Origin: Gemmatimonadota bacterium
GTDB taxonomy: Bacteria; Latescibacterota; UBA2968; GCA-2709665
NCBI GenBank assembly: GCA_028873695.1
Contig: JAPPNU010000026.1
Coordinates: 1 to 64,000, forward strand
Reading direction: 5' to 3'
DNA length: 64,000 bases
The notes under the pieces were generated by a model. It was given only the letters and a program-made list of their open reading frames with translations. It was not told the DNA's origin and did not search any database. This document shows, in pieces, positions 18,401 to 27,540 of this stretch. Made by a program: the position numbers and the translations under genes. Positions within the stretch are counted from its first letter, which is position 1, and every line of letters starts with the position of its first letter.

Positions 18401-18518
18401 TCGCAATCCGATGCGGCGGTATACAAATGATAATCCAAATCCCTTCCGTATCCAACAAAACCATAGGGGCGTGATTGCGCAACGCCCGTTTTCCTCCCCT
18501 TTCCCCCGGACCTACCCC

Positions 18519-18930
18519 CGTCCTGAAGGAAGAAGGAAAAAGCAGCGGTTTCTATGCCTTTCTCCCTCTCTCCCGAGGGAGAGACGTCCGGTGCCGGGTC
18601 CCCCCGGGAGCGAGGGCATACCTGCCCTCGGATCGCCGTCGCTGTGTTTGTAGGGGCAACCCTTGTGGTTGCCCGCCTTGTCGCTGTTTCTGGTTTTCCC
18701 TTTGTGTCCCTTTGTGCCTTTGTGTCTCCGTGTGAGGCCGGTTTTTCCGGTTCTCCTCCCTTCTCTCCTGGTAGGAGAGAGGGCCGGGGAGAGAGGTCGC
18801 TTAAAGGCGGGTAGAGGGGAGACGTAAGACGTTAGAAGAAGCCCTTGCCCGCAATTTTGTTCCCCCTTGCCTCCGGCACGAGAAGAAACCTGACAAGGCA
18901 GGCAATCTCTCCCGTCTCCCGTCTTACTTC
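18519..18930. repeat. Repeat island F-D-C-B between wzx and phyH
   Basis: The 617-bp gap carries, left to right, an F purine tract (18519-18546), D copy 1 (18607-18630, GAGCGAGGGCATACCTGCCC) and C copy 1 (18634-18806). C contains hairpin GGGCAACC-CTTGT-GGTTGCCC at 18654-18674 and a CTCTCC-TGGTA-GGAGAG stem near 18766. B copy 1 (18808-18935) follows. The right end of B runs into the stop codon of the flippase gene. The remainder (18314-18518) holds only the palindrome described separately. Confidence 0.8.
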
Positions 18931-20376
18931 TCACCTGCTTTTCCGCATTTCCTTCAACAGCGCGACGTCTTCCCTCGTGACGCCCTTGAACAACAGGATC
19001 AACGCGCCGTATACGAGCAGCCCTACCGCGGCCGCGACCACGAAGTGATCCGTAACGGCCGAGACGCATAGCGCCGTCAGCGCGGTCGCCAGCAGCGGCT
19101 TGACGGCTGCGGCGCCGAGCATCGCGGCGTACTTGCGCAGTGGCGCGAAGAAAAGCCCCGCAACCGGATACGCGATCGACCCGATCAGGACGGCCGCAGC
19201 CGATCCGAGGACGTGGTGCGCGGGGATCAGTGCGACGTTCAGAAGAATACCGAGCAGCGCCGCCGCGCCCAGACAGACAAGCCGGCGCTTTTCCTGGCCC
19301 ACGGCCACGATCAGAAAGCTGAAGGCGGTTCCCATATATTTGAAGACCATCGCCCAGATGAGCAGGACGAGCGTCCCGCTGGCGTGACCGAACATGGCTT
19401 TCGGAATCCGGCCGGGAAAGAGCAGATTCAGAATGTCATTTGAGGCGAGCGTGCAGAACCCGGCGATGGGGACGATAAAGAGCAGCAGGTAACGCGCGCT
19501 TCGGCGATAGATTCTGTCGAACGCGACCGGATCGGACTCCCGGTGTCTGACCATCACCGGGAAGACTGAAGCGATGAATATCGAAGCCAGAAACGGCAGG
19601 CTGTCCGGAATCCGCGCCGCCATGTTGTAGAGGCCCACGGCTTCCTTGCCCTTGATGGACTCGAGCAGCATGATGCCGATCTTGTCGTGGACGGTGACGC
19701 ATATCGAGGCCAGCATGAGCGGGATGCTCTGCCGTAGAAGCGTTCTGACGATCTGCGGATCGAACCGGAACCGGGGAAGCTTGAACAGACGACGGTGCGT
19801 GATGCACAAACCGGCGAACGAGAGGGACTCGGCGGCGATCAGCGCGCAGAAGATGGCGACCAGCAGGCCCTTGTTGAGAACGACGGCAACCAGCAGGCCG
19901 GCCATGAGCAGGTGGGAGGCGGTATTCCACGCCACCACGTATCCCATCCTGAGTTCTGCCTGAAACCGGACCTGGAACATCCTGCGAAATGCGTTCAGGC
20001 GCGGCGATACGAACAGCGTGAGCGAGGCGATGAGCGCGGGGATGAGGGTTTCCCTTCCCTGGCCCGCAAGATAGAGAAACGCGTTCGAGGTGAGAATGGC
20101 GGCGATGGACGCGATGAGCCCTACAGACAGGGCGTTTTCCAGAAGCCGGTCGGCGTTCTCCCGGCTGGCTGCTTCTCTGATCAGGACGTTATACGTCCCC
20201 GCGTCCGCGAGAACCCCCCACAGCATCAGGTTGGTCAGGATGAACGTATAGGCGCCGAACGCCTTCAGGTCCAGGTAATGGACGAGAAACAGGAAGATCG
20301 CGAACTCGATGGCTCGTCCGATTACCTGGACCGCGGTGTTGCCCGCGATCCTTCTGACCGGAGACTCGCCGCCCAT
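18931..20376 (-). CDS. Oligosaccharide flippase (MOP superfamily, Wzx-like)
   Basis: This 481-residue protein has about 12-14 predicted transmembrane helices and no large soluble domain. The N-terminus (VRRIAGNTAVQVIGRAIEFA) and the central IGIMLLESIKGKEAVGLYNMA segment are typical of polysaccharide flippases (Polysacc_synt/MVF fold). It would translocate lipid-linked oligosaccharide across the inner membrane. It follows the YfhO-like gene by 3 bp and so is the last gene of an operon GT2-yfhO-wzx. No Wzy-type polymerase was recognised in the window. Its stop codon lies at the edge of repeat B copy 1. Confidence 0.85.
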   Translation of the reverse strand: MGGESPVRRIAGNTAVQVIGRAIEFAIFLFLVHYLDLKAFGAYTFILTNLMLWGVLADAGTYNVLIREAASRENADRLLENALSVGLIASIAAILTSNAFLYLAGQGRETLIPALIASLTLFVSPRLNAFRRMFQVRFQAELRMGYVVAWNTASHLLMAGLLVAVVLNKGLLVAIFCALIAAESLSFAGLCITHRRLFKLPRFRFDPQIVRTLLRQSIPLMLASICVTVHDKIGIMLLESIKGKEAVGLYNMAARIPDSLPFLASIFIASVFPVMVRHRESDPVAFDRIYRRSARYLLLFIVPIAGFCTLASNDILNLLFPGRIPKAMFGHASGTLVLLIWAMVFKYMGTAFSFLIVAVGQEKRRLVCLGAAALLGILLNVALIPAHHVLGSAAAVLIGSIAYPVAGLFFAPLRKYAAMLGAAAVKPLLATALTALCVSAVTDHFVVAAAVGLLVYGALILLFKGVTREDVALLKEMRKSR

Positions 20377-20379
20377 GGA

Positions 20380-22824
20380 TTACTCCGCGGCGGCCGCCGC
20401 CGGTTTCCCGGAGCGCATCCGCCAGTACCATGCGGCGGCGCAGGCAATGGCGAAGAGGGTGGATACGAGGGTGATCCAGCGGCACGCCGTGGCAATGGGA
20501 TCGTGGAAGCGGAGTACGACCCGGTGTTCGCCGCCGGGCACGACAACCGCCTTCCAGGCGTAGTTGGCCCTCAACATGGGCCGTTCCTCCCCGTCCACCC
20601 GGACGTGCCAGAAGGGGTGGTAATTCTCGGAGATCACCAGCAGGCGCGGTCCGCCGGACTTGACGTTGAGTTCGATATGCCCGCTGCGTTCGTCGTACAC
20701 GACCTTCTCGACGTGGTCCTGCGCGCGCGTGTCCGTGCTATCCGCCGAGAATCCCTCCGGCTCGGTCTCCAGGATAACGGTCTCATCGGGCTTGAACCCC
20801 GGCTCCGAAAGCAGCTTCAGGATACGGTCCTCGTCGGTCTCGATCCGGTATCGGGGCGCGAGGTAGAACCAGGGCAGCGCGAATTCGTTCCTGTAGATGT
20901 GCAGACCGTCCGTGACGACGGACGCGGGTCCGTCGGGGAAGGGTTCCCCGGTCACGACGTAGCGGGTGTTCAGCAGATTCAGGATGGGGAAGTGCCGGAG
21001 GTTTTGGGGCTCGGTCATCCGGTCGTAGCGCAGCATGGTAAAGGGTTCGTGATAGTCCACGCGGACGCGGTCCACGATCGTTCGCTTTCCTGCGCCCATA
21101 TGCGGCGGGGGAATGGAGAGTTGCGATACGAACAGGACACGGTACAGGTCGGTGTCCTGTTCGAAGTGGCGCAGCACGCCGCCGTACACGCGTCCGGGAG
21201 GGGGCTGCAGGTCCGGATCGAAATAGCGGAGGAACTGCCGGTCGATCCGCCAGGCGTCGAAGAGCATCAGGGGAACCAGGAGGCATGCGTAGACGACGGG
21301 AGAGATACCGCCGCCCAGACGTCTCCACGTCAGAACGGCCAGGACCGAGACGAGCAGCGCGGCAAAAACGGCGCCCCGGCTGAGGTTGGGCGCATTCGCC
21401 TGCGCGACCCGGACGGCCCGGTCCGGAATATCGGACCAGAAGAGTCCGGTCCATGCGTTCATGGCGCCCTGCGGCGCGATGGCGACACCCAGAAGCAGGA
21501 CCACCGCGACCCCGGCGCCGATGGCGAGATTGCGTCGCGTCCGGGGTGAAACGTCCGTCGGATAGAGGACCCGCTGCAGTCCGATGGCGCCAAGAACGCA
21601 CGCGGGGAACGCGAACAGAAACGCGATCATGCCCGGCGCCCGGAGCACCTTCATGCCGGGAATATAGCGGTACGCGTAACCGTGCACAAAGGTATGGGGT
21701 CCGAGAGCGAATGCCAGGGCGAGGAAAAAAAGCAGGAGAAAGATCCCGATTCTCGGATCGCGGCGGATGCGCCCCACGGCGAGCGCGGCGAAGAAGAGAA
21801 CGGTCATGCCGAAATATTCGGAATTGAGTTTAAACGGATTGCGTCCCCAGTAGTTGCGTTTCCTACGGTCCGGGTCGTCGAAGTGCGCGAACTCCGGCAC
21901 GACGAGCGAAGCGACTTCCTCGGGGTGCAGCGACCACGTCTGCGCGTATTCCAGGCCCTTGCCTTCGCCTTCGCCCAACGCCCTTCTGGATTCCGTCCGG
22001 GTGTACCAGTATTGCGGAAACACGCCCATGGCGCCGATGCCCAGGCCCAGGCAAACCGCTCCGGCGCTGAAAAGGCTTCGGCGCAGGGCCGCTACGATGT
22101 CTCTCTCGCCGTAGAAGGACACCGCGAGCCTGGCGGCGAAGAGAATGGCCAGGCCGCAAAGGGCGTAGTACAGCATCTGAAGATGCGGCGTGTAGATACC
22201 CGCGCCAATGGCGACGGACAGAACGAGGAAGTAGATGGGGCGGCCGGTCTCCATGCCGCGGTACAGCCCCCAGACCATCAGCGGGAACAGGCCGATAACC
22301 AGCATCTTGGCTTCGTGGCCGGCGTAGATGAAGGTGAGCAGGGCGGGCGCGGAGGCGTACGCGATGCCCGTGAGCCAGGCCGTGAGCGGCTTCATGCCGA
22401 AACCGCGGATACAGAGATACATGAAATAACCGGCCATGAACATGGCGAAGAAATACCGCCAGCCCAGAAGCCGGTGCCGGGTTGTAAACAGGGCGATGAT
22501 CTCCAGCGGAAAATAGTCCGACATCCGTTGTCCGGTCACCGGGGTGCCGCCGAGATAACGCGTCCAGTTGGCCGGGGCCAGATTGGCCAGCTTTTCAAGG
22601 AAGGGCTCGCGTCCCTTGTGGAATTCCCTTCCCGTGTCCTGTCCGAGAATGACGTGATCGGTGAAGACGAACCCGGCGAAGTACACCACGCTCAGGAGCA
22701 GGAAGAACGCAACCGGGGCCCAGGGCGACGCGAGATAGGGACCGAAACGGTCGAAGAGGGTCTTCGAGGTTTCAGGCCTCGGCGCCGGGGAGCGCCGGCC
22801 GGCTCTTTTTCTTCGCTTGCTCAC
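20380..22824 (-). CDS. YfhO-family polytopic membrane protein
   Basis: This protein of about 814 residues has a short basic N-terminus (SKRRKRAGRR), around twelve transmembrane segments to about residue 560, and a C-terminal soluble domain ending in one last helix near the end (WITLVSTLFAIACAAAWYW). The pattern fits the YfhO family (GT-C-like, needed for glycosylation of teichoic or cell-surface glycans in Firmicutes). LGQDTGREFHKGREPF after the first helix would be the acidic loop. GTG at 22824 is chosen: a GGAG site lies 7 bases upstream and the longer frame, open to 23190, would lie within the GT2 gene. It lies between GT2 (16-bp gap) and wzx (3-bp gap). Confidence 0.75.
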   Translation of the reverse strand: MSKRRKRAGRRSPAPRPETSKTLFDRFGPYLASPWAPVAFFLLLSVVYFAGFVFTDHVILGQDTGREFHKGREPFLEKLANLAPANWTRYLGGTPVTGQRMSDYFPLEIIALFTTRHRLLGWRYFFAMFMAGYFMYLCIRGFGMKPLTAWLTGIAYASAPALLTFIYAGHEAKMLVIGLFPLMVWGLYRGMETGRPIYFLVLSVAIGAGIYTPHLQMLYYALCGLAILFAARLAVSFYGERDIVAALRRSLFSAGAVCLGLGIGAMGVFPQYWYTRTESRRALGEGEGKGLEYAQTWSLHPEEVASLVVPEFAHFDDPDRRKRNYWGRNPFKLNSEYFGMTVLFFAALAVGRIRRDPRIGIFLLLFFLALAFALGPHTFVHGYAYRYIPGMKVLRAPGMIAFLFAFPACVLGAIGLQRVLYPTDVSPRTRRNLAIGAGVAVVLLLGVAIAPQGAMNAWTGLFWSDIPDRAVRVAQANAPNLSRGAVFAALLVSVLAVLTWRRLGGGISPVVYACLLVPLMLFDAWRIDRQFLRYFDPDLQPPPGRVYGGVLRHFEQDTDLYRVLFVSQLSIPPPHMGAGKRTIVDRVRVDYHEPFTMLRYDRMTEPQNLRHFPILNLLNTRYVVTGEPFPDGPASVVTDGLHIYRNEFALPWFYLAPRYRIETDEDRILKLLSEPGFKPDETVILETEPEGFSADSTDTRAQDHVEKVVYDERSGHIELNVKSGGPRLLVISENYHPFWHVRVDGEERPMLRANYAWKAVVVPGGEHRVVLRFHDPIATACRWITLVSTLFAIACAAAWYWRMRSGKPAAAAAE

Positions 22825-22840
22825 GTTTCGGCTCCGGGGT

Positions 22841-23590
22841 TCAGGGCGGCCATCGGGAGATCTCCTTTCCGGGGACGGTTTCCGGACCCCGGCCGAGATA
22901 CGTGGTTGCGAAGGCGTAGAAAAACCAGCGCAGGTACTCCGGCAGCCAGCGGATGACTCTGAAGCGGCTTCGGCCGGAGGTCCTTTCGTACCACGCCGCG
23001 GGTACCTCCGCAACTTTCCAGCCCAGCCGGTGGCATTTGACAAGGAGTTCGATGCCGTAAGCGAAACCCGCCGAAGACTCGATCTTCGCGCGGTCCAGCA
23101 GCCGCCTGGAGAACAGGCGCAGGCCGTTGCTGGCGTCCCGGGCGGGTAGCCGCGCCAGATAATAAAGGGTGAAGGCGGAGCTCCTGACAAGCAGAGATTT
23201 CAGCCAGGGCGCGCCCACCATGCAGCCGCCGTCGACAAACCGGCTGGCGCAGACGACGTGGCAGCCGTTCAGGTATTCCCGGTACATCCTGTCGATAATG
23301 CCCGCGTTATAGGTATCGTCGGCCGGCCACATGATTGCCGCCGGCGCTTCGCCTTCGCTGAATCCCGTGACGACGGCCCCGTGGGCGCCCCGCCCGCGGT
23401 TCCGGACCCTGACGATCTCGCATCGGCTATCCGTGAAATCCTTCAGGGCCTCCAGCGTGTCGTCGGACTCATCGTCGTAACAGATCAGCACGCGGAAGGG
23501 CGTGCTCGTGGCATCGCACAGCGCGTTGAGCACGTTCAGGATGTTGCCGCCCTCATTGTACACGGGGATGACGACGTCGAGATCTGGCAT
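22841..23590 (-). CDS. Glycosyltransferase family 2, polyprenyl-P-sugar synthase-like
   Basis: This 249-residue protein has a GT-A fold. The N-terminus LDVVIPVYNEGGNI is the nucleotide-binding strand; CYDDESDDT and WPADDTYN carry the acidic residues for metal and UDP/GDP-sugar binding. NGLRLFSRR fits dolichyl-/polyprenyl-phosphate mannose synthase-type GT2 enzymes. No long membrane tail is present. Such enzymes supply the polyprenyl-linked donor used by GT-C membrane proteins, fitting the YfhO-like gene directly downstream. An ATG at 23617 is possible but has no ribosome site and adds residues before the conserved strand; 23590 is preferred. Confidence 0.85.
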   Translation of the reverse strand: MPDLDVVIPVYNEGGNILNVLNALCDATSTPFRVLICYDDESDDTLEALKDFTDSRCEIVRVRNRGRGAHGAVVTGFSEGEAPAAIMWPADDTYNAGIIDRMYREYLNGCHVVCASRFVDGGCMVGAPWLKSLLVRSSAFTLYYLARLPARDASNGLRLFSRRLLDRAKIESSAGFAYGIELLVKCHRLGWKVAEVPAAWYERTSGRSRFRVIRWLPEYLRWFFYAFATTYLGRGPETVPGKEISRWPP

Positions 23591-24048
23591 GGCCCGGGTT
23601 TGACCGTGATTCCTCATTTTTCGAGGACGTTAATTCGAATATGTGTCTGTTAAAAAAGCGATTAGACTGATGATTACCAGGATACACCAGGACACTGCAT
23701 GTGAACTGAAAAAACGTCCTTCATGACGACCATTTCGGCCTGTTTCGAAGGGTTTCGTCGCAGTGCCGCGTTGCGGCTTTTGCGGAATTGAGGTTAACCC
23801 TGATTCCCAGTTATTCGGTGACCTGAATGTCGGATATACACAGAAGAACAAAGGCGTATGGACTCAATGGTCCCGGATACCTGAAGTCACTGGACGTGAA
23901 GGGGAATTTAACCCATTTGAACGACCTCAATACCCCGTTCTCGCACCGTCCCCTTCTGTGCCTTTTGTGCTTTTTGTGGTAAATTGACTGTTGTCTTTCT
24001 TTGAATCAAGGTTAAGCTTTCGAATCGCATAAACCTTTGTGCGGTCAG
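23591..24048. other. Gene-free spacer with partial repeats
   Basis: This 458-bp region has no credible ORF. It contains ATTACCAGGAT (23673-23683), matching on the opposite strand the ATCCTG repeats between hisB and hisC. A GTGCCTTTTGTGCTTTTTGTGG stretch split over 23959-23980 recurs upstream of uvrC (34720-34741) and resembles the middle of repeat C. The rest shows nothing recognisable. Confidence 0.55.
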
Positions 24049-25299
24049 TCAATCCGCCACGATCCGGGGCGACGGAAGCGGGACGATGTATTTTCCCCTG
24101 AAACCCTTGCGCGTGAGTCTGGGTATGAGTTCCCCGGCGATATGCCAGGAAAAGAGCAGCGCGTATTCGGGCTGGTCGCTGAACAGCGCGGATTCTTCGA
24201 GTACGGGGATGCGGGTGCCCGGCATGTATTTGCCGATTTTGTACGAACCCGGGATTTCAAGGACGCAGTCGATCGTCTCGCGGTCCAGTCCGGTATAGGC
24301 AATCAGGGTGCTGGCGCGGGAGGGGGCGCCGATACCGTAGATGCGGCCTGCTGAGGCCTTGACGTCTCGCAGCAGGCCCAGGAGGTCTCGTTTGCTCTGC
24401 AGTACGTCCGCGGCGAAGCGGCGGTAGGTTTCCGGGTCGAGCAGGCCGGCCCGTCGTTCCTCTTCGAGCTGATTCGAAACGGACGGTTCCACCGGATATC
24501 CTCCCCTGCGGGCGGCAAAGACGCGGATGGAGCCGCCGTGCGTGGGGATGCGTTCCACGTGGAAGATTTCCAGTCCGTGTTTTTCCAGGAGGAATTTGAG
24601 GCTGTGCAGTGAATAGTACCTGAGGTGCTCGTGGTAGACGGTGTCGTACTGCAGCGTCCCGATCAGGTCCAGCAGGTAGTGGGACTCGGAGACGAAAACC
24701 CCGGATTCGTCCAGGATGTCCAGAATTCCGGCCACGACTTCGTCGACGTCGGGTATGTGCGCGAAGACGTTGGTTGCGGTCACGAGGCGGGCCTGGCCGT
24801 ATTCGGCGACGACCGACCTCGCGGTTTCCCGTGAGAAAAAAGCCTGGAGGCTGTGGATGCCCCTCTCGTTTGCAAGCTGCGCCCTGTCCGTGGGGTCGAT
24901 GCCCAGGACCCTGCAGCCCCCAGCCTGGAAATTGGCCAGCAGCGTGCCGTCGTTGGAGCCGACGTCGATCACAAACGAGGCTCCGTCGACGCCCAGCCGG
25001 TCCCTGCATTTTTCGAACAGGTCCGCGAAATTCTCGCGGAGAATGCGCGTGGTGCCGCTGGTGTAGGGATATTCCGGCGGAAACAGGACTTCGGGGTCCA
25101 CCTGGCACCCGATCTGCACCAGGTGAGAGTCCGGGCAGTAGAGCAGTTCCAGGGGATACATCGGGCGATCGACGGGCGCCGCGCCTACCGGTTGCATGTC
25201 GTTCACCGGCGGCACGAAGCCCAGGAAGAGTACGGACTGAAGATTCGCGGATTGGCTGATCTGGCAACGGGTGACGTTTCGGGAGGTCGCGTGCGGCAA
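24049..25299 (-). CDS. Sugar C-methyltransferase-like SAM methyltransferase
   Basis: This 416-residue protein has the order of C-methyltransferases such as NovU/TylCIII: a short N-terminal region with reduced cysteine content, a central Rossmann domain (FVIDVGSNDGTLLANFQ as motif I near residue 110; VFAHIPDVDEVV; VFVSESHYLLDL), a YHEHLRYYSL segment with the conserved Y-x-E-H catalytic area, and a C-terminal C-methyltransferase domain. The usual four-Cys zinc site at the N-terminus is not complete, as only two cysteines are visible. It probably methylates a nucleotide-linked keto-deoxysugar. It lies 15 bp behind the epimerase gene in one operon with the nucleotide-sugar dehydrogenase. Confidence 0.8.
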   Translation of the reverse strand: MPHATSRNVTRCQISQSANLQSVLFLGFVPPVNDMQPVGAAPVDRPMYPLELLYCPDSHLVQIGCQVDPEVLFPPEYPYTSGTTRILRENFADLFEKCRDRLGVDGASFVIDVGSNDGTLLANFQAGGCRVLGIDPTDRAQLANERGIHSLQAFFSRETARSVVAEYGQARLVTATNVFAHIPDVDEVVAGILDILDESGVFVSESHYLLDLIGTLQYDTVYHEHLRYYSLHSLKFLLEKHGLEIFHVERIPTHGGSIRVFAARRGGYPVEPSVSNQLEEERRAGLLDPETYRRFAADVLQSKRDLLGLLRDVKASAGRIYGIGAPSRASTLIAYTGLDRETIDCVLEIPGSYKIGKYMPGTRIPVLEESALFSDQPEYALLFSWHIAGELIPRLTRKGFRGKYIVPLPSPRIVAD

Positions 25300-25314
25300 G
25301 CGTGCTCCTTCTTC

Positions 25315-26283
25315 TCAACTACGGTGGTTTGCCAGGTACCAGCCGATCGTGCCGGCCAGACCGTCGCGGAGCGAGACTCGGGGGCGGTAGCCGAGGGCTC
25401 TGAGCTTGTCGATACAGGGTCGCCTTCTCTCGGGGCTGCCTGCTGTCAACGCACCCGGGATGATCTGGAAATCCCTGCCGATGCGTTCGAAAATCAGCCT
25501 GGCGAGACGCCTGATCGTAACTTCGGCGTCGTTGCCGACGTGGTAGATATTCAGGTGCGCGCCTCTTTCCATGACGATTGCCAGCCCGTCGGTGAAATCG
25601 TCGATATGCATGAAAGCCCGGGTCTGCGAGCCGTCGCCCTGTATCGGAAACGGTACCGCGCCGTGAGGGTGTTCGGTTGCGAGCGCGGCCGCCCTCAGAA
25701 TGAGTTGGGGAATGACGTGCTCGCGTCCCATGTCGGGCCCGTACACGTTGTGCGGGCGGACGACGAGGACGCGCTTCAGGCGTCTCCTGCCGTAGTTCAG
25801 GGCCATGAGTTCGCTGATGATTTTGCTGCCGCCGTAGGAAAAGCGGGGATTCAGGGGGTCGGGAACGGAAAGTGGCGCGGATTCGTCCGTGGGAATGGTC
25901 GGCGGGGTCTGGTACACTTCGGAACTGGAGGCCAGGACGTATTCGGGAACGTCGTGCGTCAGGCAGGCGTCGATGGTGTTCACGACGCCCTTCACCCCCA
26001 CGTCGAGGACGGTTTCAGGTTTGCTGTAGAACCATTCGGTGCCGTTTACCGAGGCCAGGTGACAAAGGCTTTCCACGCCCCTGGCGGCTCTCCCCACGGC
26101 ATCCGCGTCCCGGACGTCCGCTTCCACGAATTCCACCCGGTCGCTTACGTCCGCCAGTCGGCCCGCGTGTCCTCGTGACAGATTGTCGAGAACCCGAACC
26201 CGGTGGCCGTCCTGAAGCAGGCGCCGTACCAGGGAGGAACCGATGAATCCCGCGCCGCCCGTGACGAGGTAGAGCTTACTCAC
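25315..26283 (-). CDS. NAD-dependent epimerase/dehydratase (extended SDR)
   Basis: This 322-residue enzyme has the extended short-chain dehydrogenase fold: NAD-binding VTGGAGFIGSSLVRRLL at residues 7-23 and the catalytic Tyr-x3-Lys in SYGGSK near residue 150. A nucleotide-sugar pocket follows (VVRPHNVYGPDM). The sequence is closest in pattern to UDP-glucose 4-epimerase or dTDP-glucose 4,6-dehydratase relatives; which reaction it performs cannot be decided here. It overlaps the upstream dehydrogenase gene by 8 bp, so the two are translationally coupled, and the C-methyltransferase follows. Together they build a modified nucleotide sugar. Confidence 0.88.
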   Translation of the reverse strand: MSKLYLVTGGAGFIGSSLVRRLLQDGHRVRVLDNLSRGHAGRLADVSDRVEFVEADVRDADAVGRAARGVESLCHLASVNGTEWFYSKPETVLDVGVKGVVNTIDACLTHDVPEYVLASSSEVYQTPPTIPTDESAPLSVPDPLNPRFSYGGSKIISELMALNYGRRRLKRVLVVRPHNVYGPDMGREHVIPQLILRAAALATEHPHGAVPFPIQGDGSQTRAFMHIDDFTDGLAIVMERGAHLNIYHVGNDAEVTIRRLARLIFERIGRDFQIIPGALTAGSPERRRPCIDKLRALGYRPRVSLRDGLAGTIGWYLANHRS

Positions 26284-27478
26284 CGGTCAGAAACCCCCAG
26301 ATATCCACGACAGGTTTGCTCTTGAGGTCCAGCCGCCGGTACGCCGTGTGCGGCACGCACAGGACCAGCAGGTCGCTTCGTTCCATGACCTCCCGGACGG
26401 GCAGCAGGTTTGGGTCCGTGGTCACGTGCGGATCCGTGGTCGTCACCTCCCTGGCCCGGAACGCCAGGATGTCCTTCAGCTTGTAACTCAGCGAAAACCG
26501 GGTGTCGTCGCTGTCCGCCTTGAAGGCCATGCCAAGCAGGCCGATGCGGAGACGACGCAGGTCGCCGTACCGGTTGAGAATCTCCTCGACCAGGTGGTTC
26601 ACCAGGCCCTGGTTGACGTTCATGGCCGCCCGTCCCAGCGTGAAACCGTCGCTGGCGAATGCGGCCAGTTGCATGGTATCCTTCAGCAGGCAGGGGCCCG
26701 CCGCGAATCCCGCGGAGGGGATGTCCCGGGCGCGAGGGTAGTCTTTCTTCATGCCTTCGAGCACCCGGCTGTAGTCCACGCCCGCGGCGTTTGCGATCGT
26801 ATAGAACTGGTTCGCGGTTGCAAACTGGATATACCGGTACGCATTGCTGAACAGTTTCGCGAATTCGGCTTCGATGGGCGTCAGGTGAACGATCCCGGGC
26901 GAGATACGCCTGAAGAGGGCGGCGGCCTCTTGTTCGGCTTCAGCCGTGGTGCCGCTGACGATCTGGGTGAGCAGCGGGATCTCCTCGATGGCCTGGCCCT
27001 GCACGATGCGCTCGGGGCAAAAGGAGACCCTGGTGTTTCTGCCGTTCGCCCGGAGGTAGTCGTACAGCCAATCCGTCGTGCCCGGGGAAACCGTGGACCG
27101 GAGGATGACGAGTTGGTCGTCGGACAGATGCGGCAGCATGTCGTCCGCGAGACTTTTGAAAGTCGAGAGAATCGGCTTCGAGAGCTCTTCCACGGGCGTG
27201 CCGATGGTCACGATCACGGTGGCCGCGTCGGCCACACACGACGTTTCGGACGAGACGGCCAGCCGGCCCTCCGCGAGCGCATTGGCCAGCAGGTCGCCGG
27301 CGCCCTGCTCCGCGAACGGCATCCGCCCGTCGTCGATCGACTCGAGAGACGCTTTATTGATGTCGCAGATGATGACGCGAAAGCCCTTGCCGGCGAAAAT
27401 CAGCGCCAGTGGGAGACCCACGCGGCCGGCGCCGCCCACAATGCAGATGTCATTTGCGTATCCGGTGGTCATATGCAC
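26276..27478 (-). CDS. Nucleotide-sugar dehydrogenase (UDP-Glc/GDP-Man DH family)
   Basis: This 400-residue protein oxidises a UDP- or GDP-sugar to the uronic acid, or acts on UDP-HexNAc like WecC. The N-terminal NAD domain begins with ICIVGGAGRVGLPLALIFA. The catalytic cysteine is in FAAGPCLLKDTM near residue 260, where most relatives read GPCLPKD. The central helical domain and C-terminal Rossmann half (IGLLGMAFKADSDDTRFS) are complete. The start may be the ATG at 27478 or the one two codons later; neither has a clear ribosome site. It is first of the operon with the epimerase and methyltransferase; a palindromic repeat separates it from GT4. Confidence 0.88.
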   Translation of the reverse strand: MHMTTGYANDICIVGGAGRVGLPLALIFAGKGFRVIICDINKASLESIDDGRMPFAEQGAGDLLANALAEGRLAVSSETSCVADAATVIVTIGTPVEELSKPILSTFKSLADDMLPHLSDDQLVILRSTVSPGTTDWLYDYLRANGRNTRVSFCPERIVQGQAIEEIPLLTQIVSGTTAEAEQEAAALFRRISPGIVHLTPIEAEFAKLFSNAYRYIQFATANQFYTIANAAGVDYSRVLEGMKKDYPRARDIPSAGFAAGPCLLKDTMQLAAFASDGFTLGRAAMNVNQGLVNHLVEEILNRYGDLRRLRIGLLGMAFKADSDDTRFSLSYKLKDILAFRAREVTTTDPHVTTDPNLLPVREVMERSDLLVLCVPHTAYRRLDLKSKPVVDIWGFLTGE

Positions 27479-27517
27479 TATAACTCATTAAGCCTATAGA
27501 GTAGTTGATTTGAAGGT

Positions 27518-27539
27518 GGGACAGACGTTCCTGTCTGCC
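27518..27539. repeat. Dispersed palindrome (copy 2), GGACAGACG-TTC-CTGTCTGCC
   Basis: This is the same element as at 14697-14716, here in the 62-bp gap between GT4 and the nucleotide-sugar dehydrogenase gene. The stem is 8-9 bp with a G-T or single mismatch at the ends. It may act as a weak transcript-processing hairpin. Confidence 0.75.
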
Positions 27540-27540
27540 A

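Noticed and set aside
19795..21549. Plus-strand open frame of 584 codons
   Set aside because: It lies antisense to the flippase and YfhO-like genes, has an improbable composition rich in Gly, Arg and Glu, no family features and no ribosome site. It is a shadow caused by high GC.
24853..27499. Two long plus-strand frames opposite the methyltransferase, epimerase and dehydrogenase genes
   Set aside because: They run through three conserved enzymes on the other strand and show no motifs; typical GC-rich shadows.
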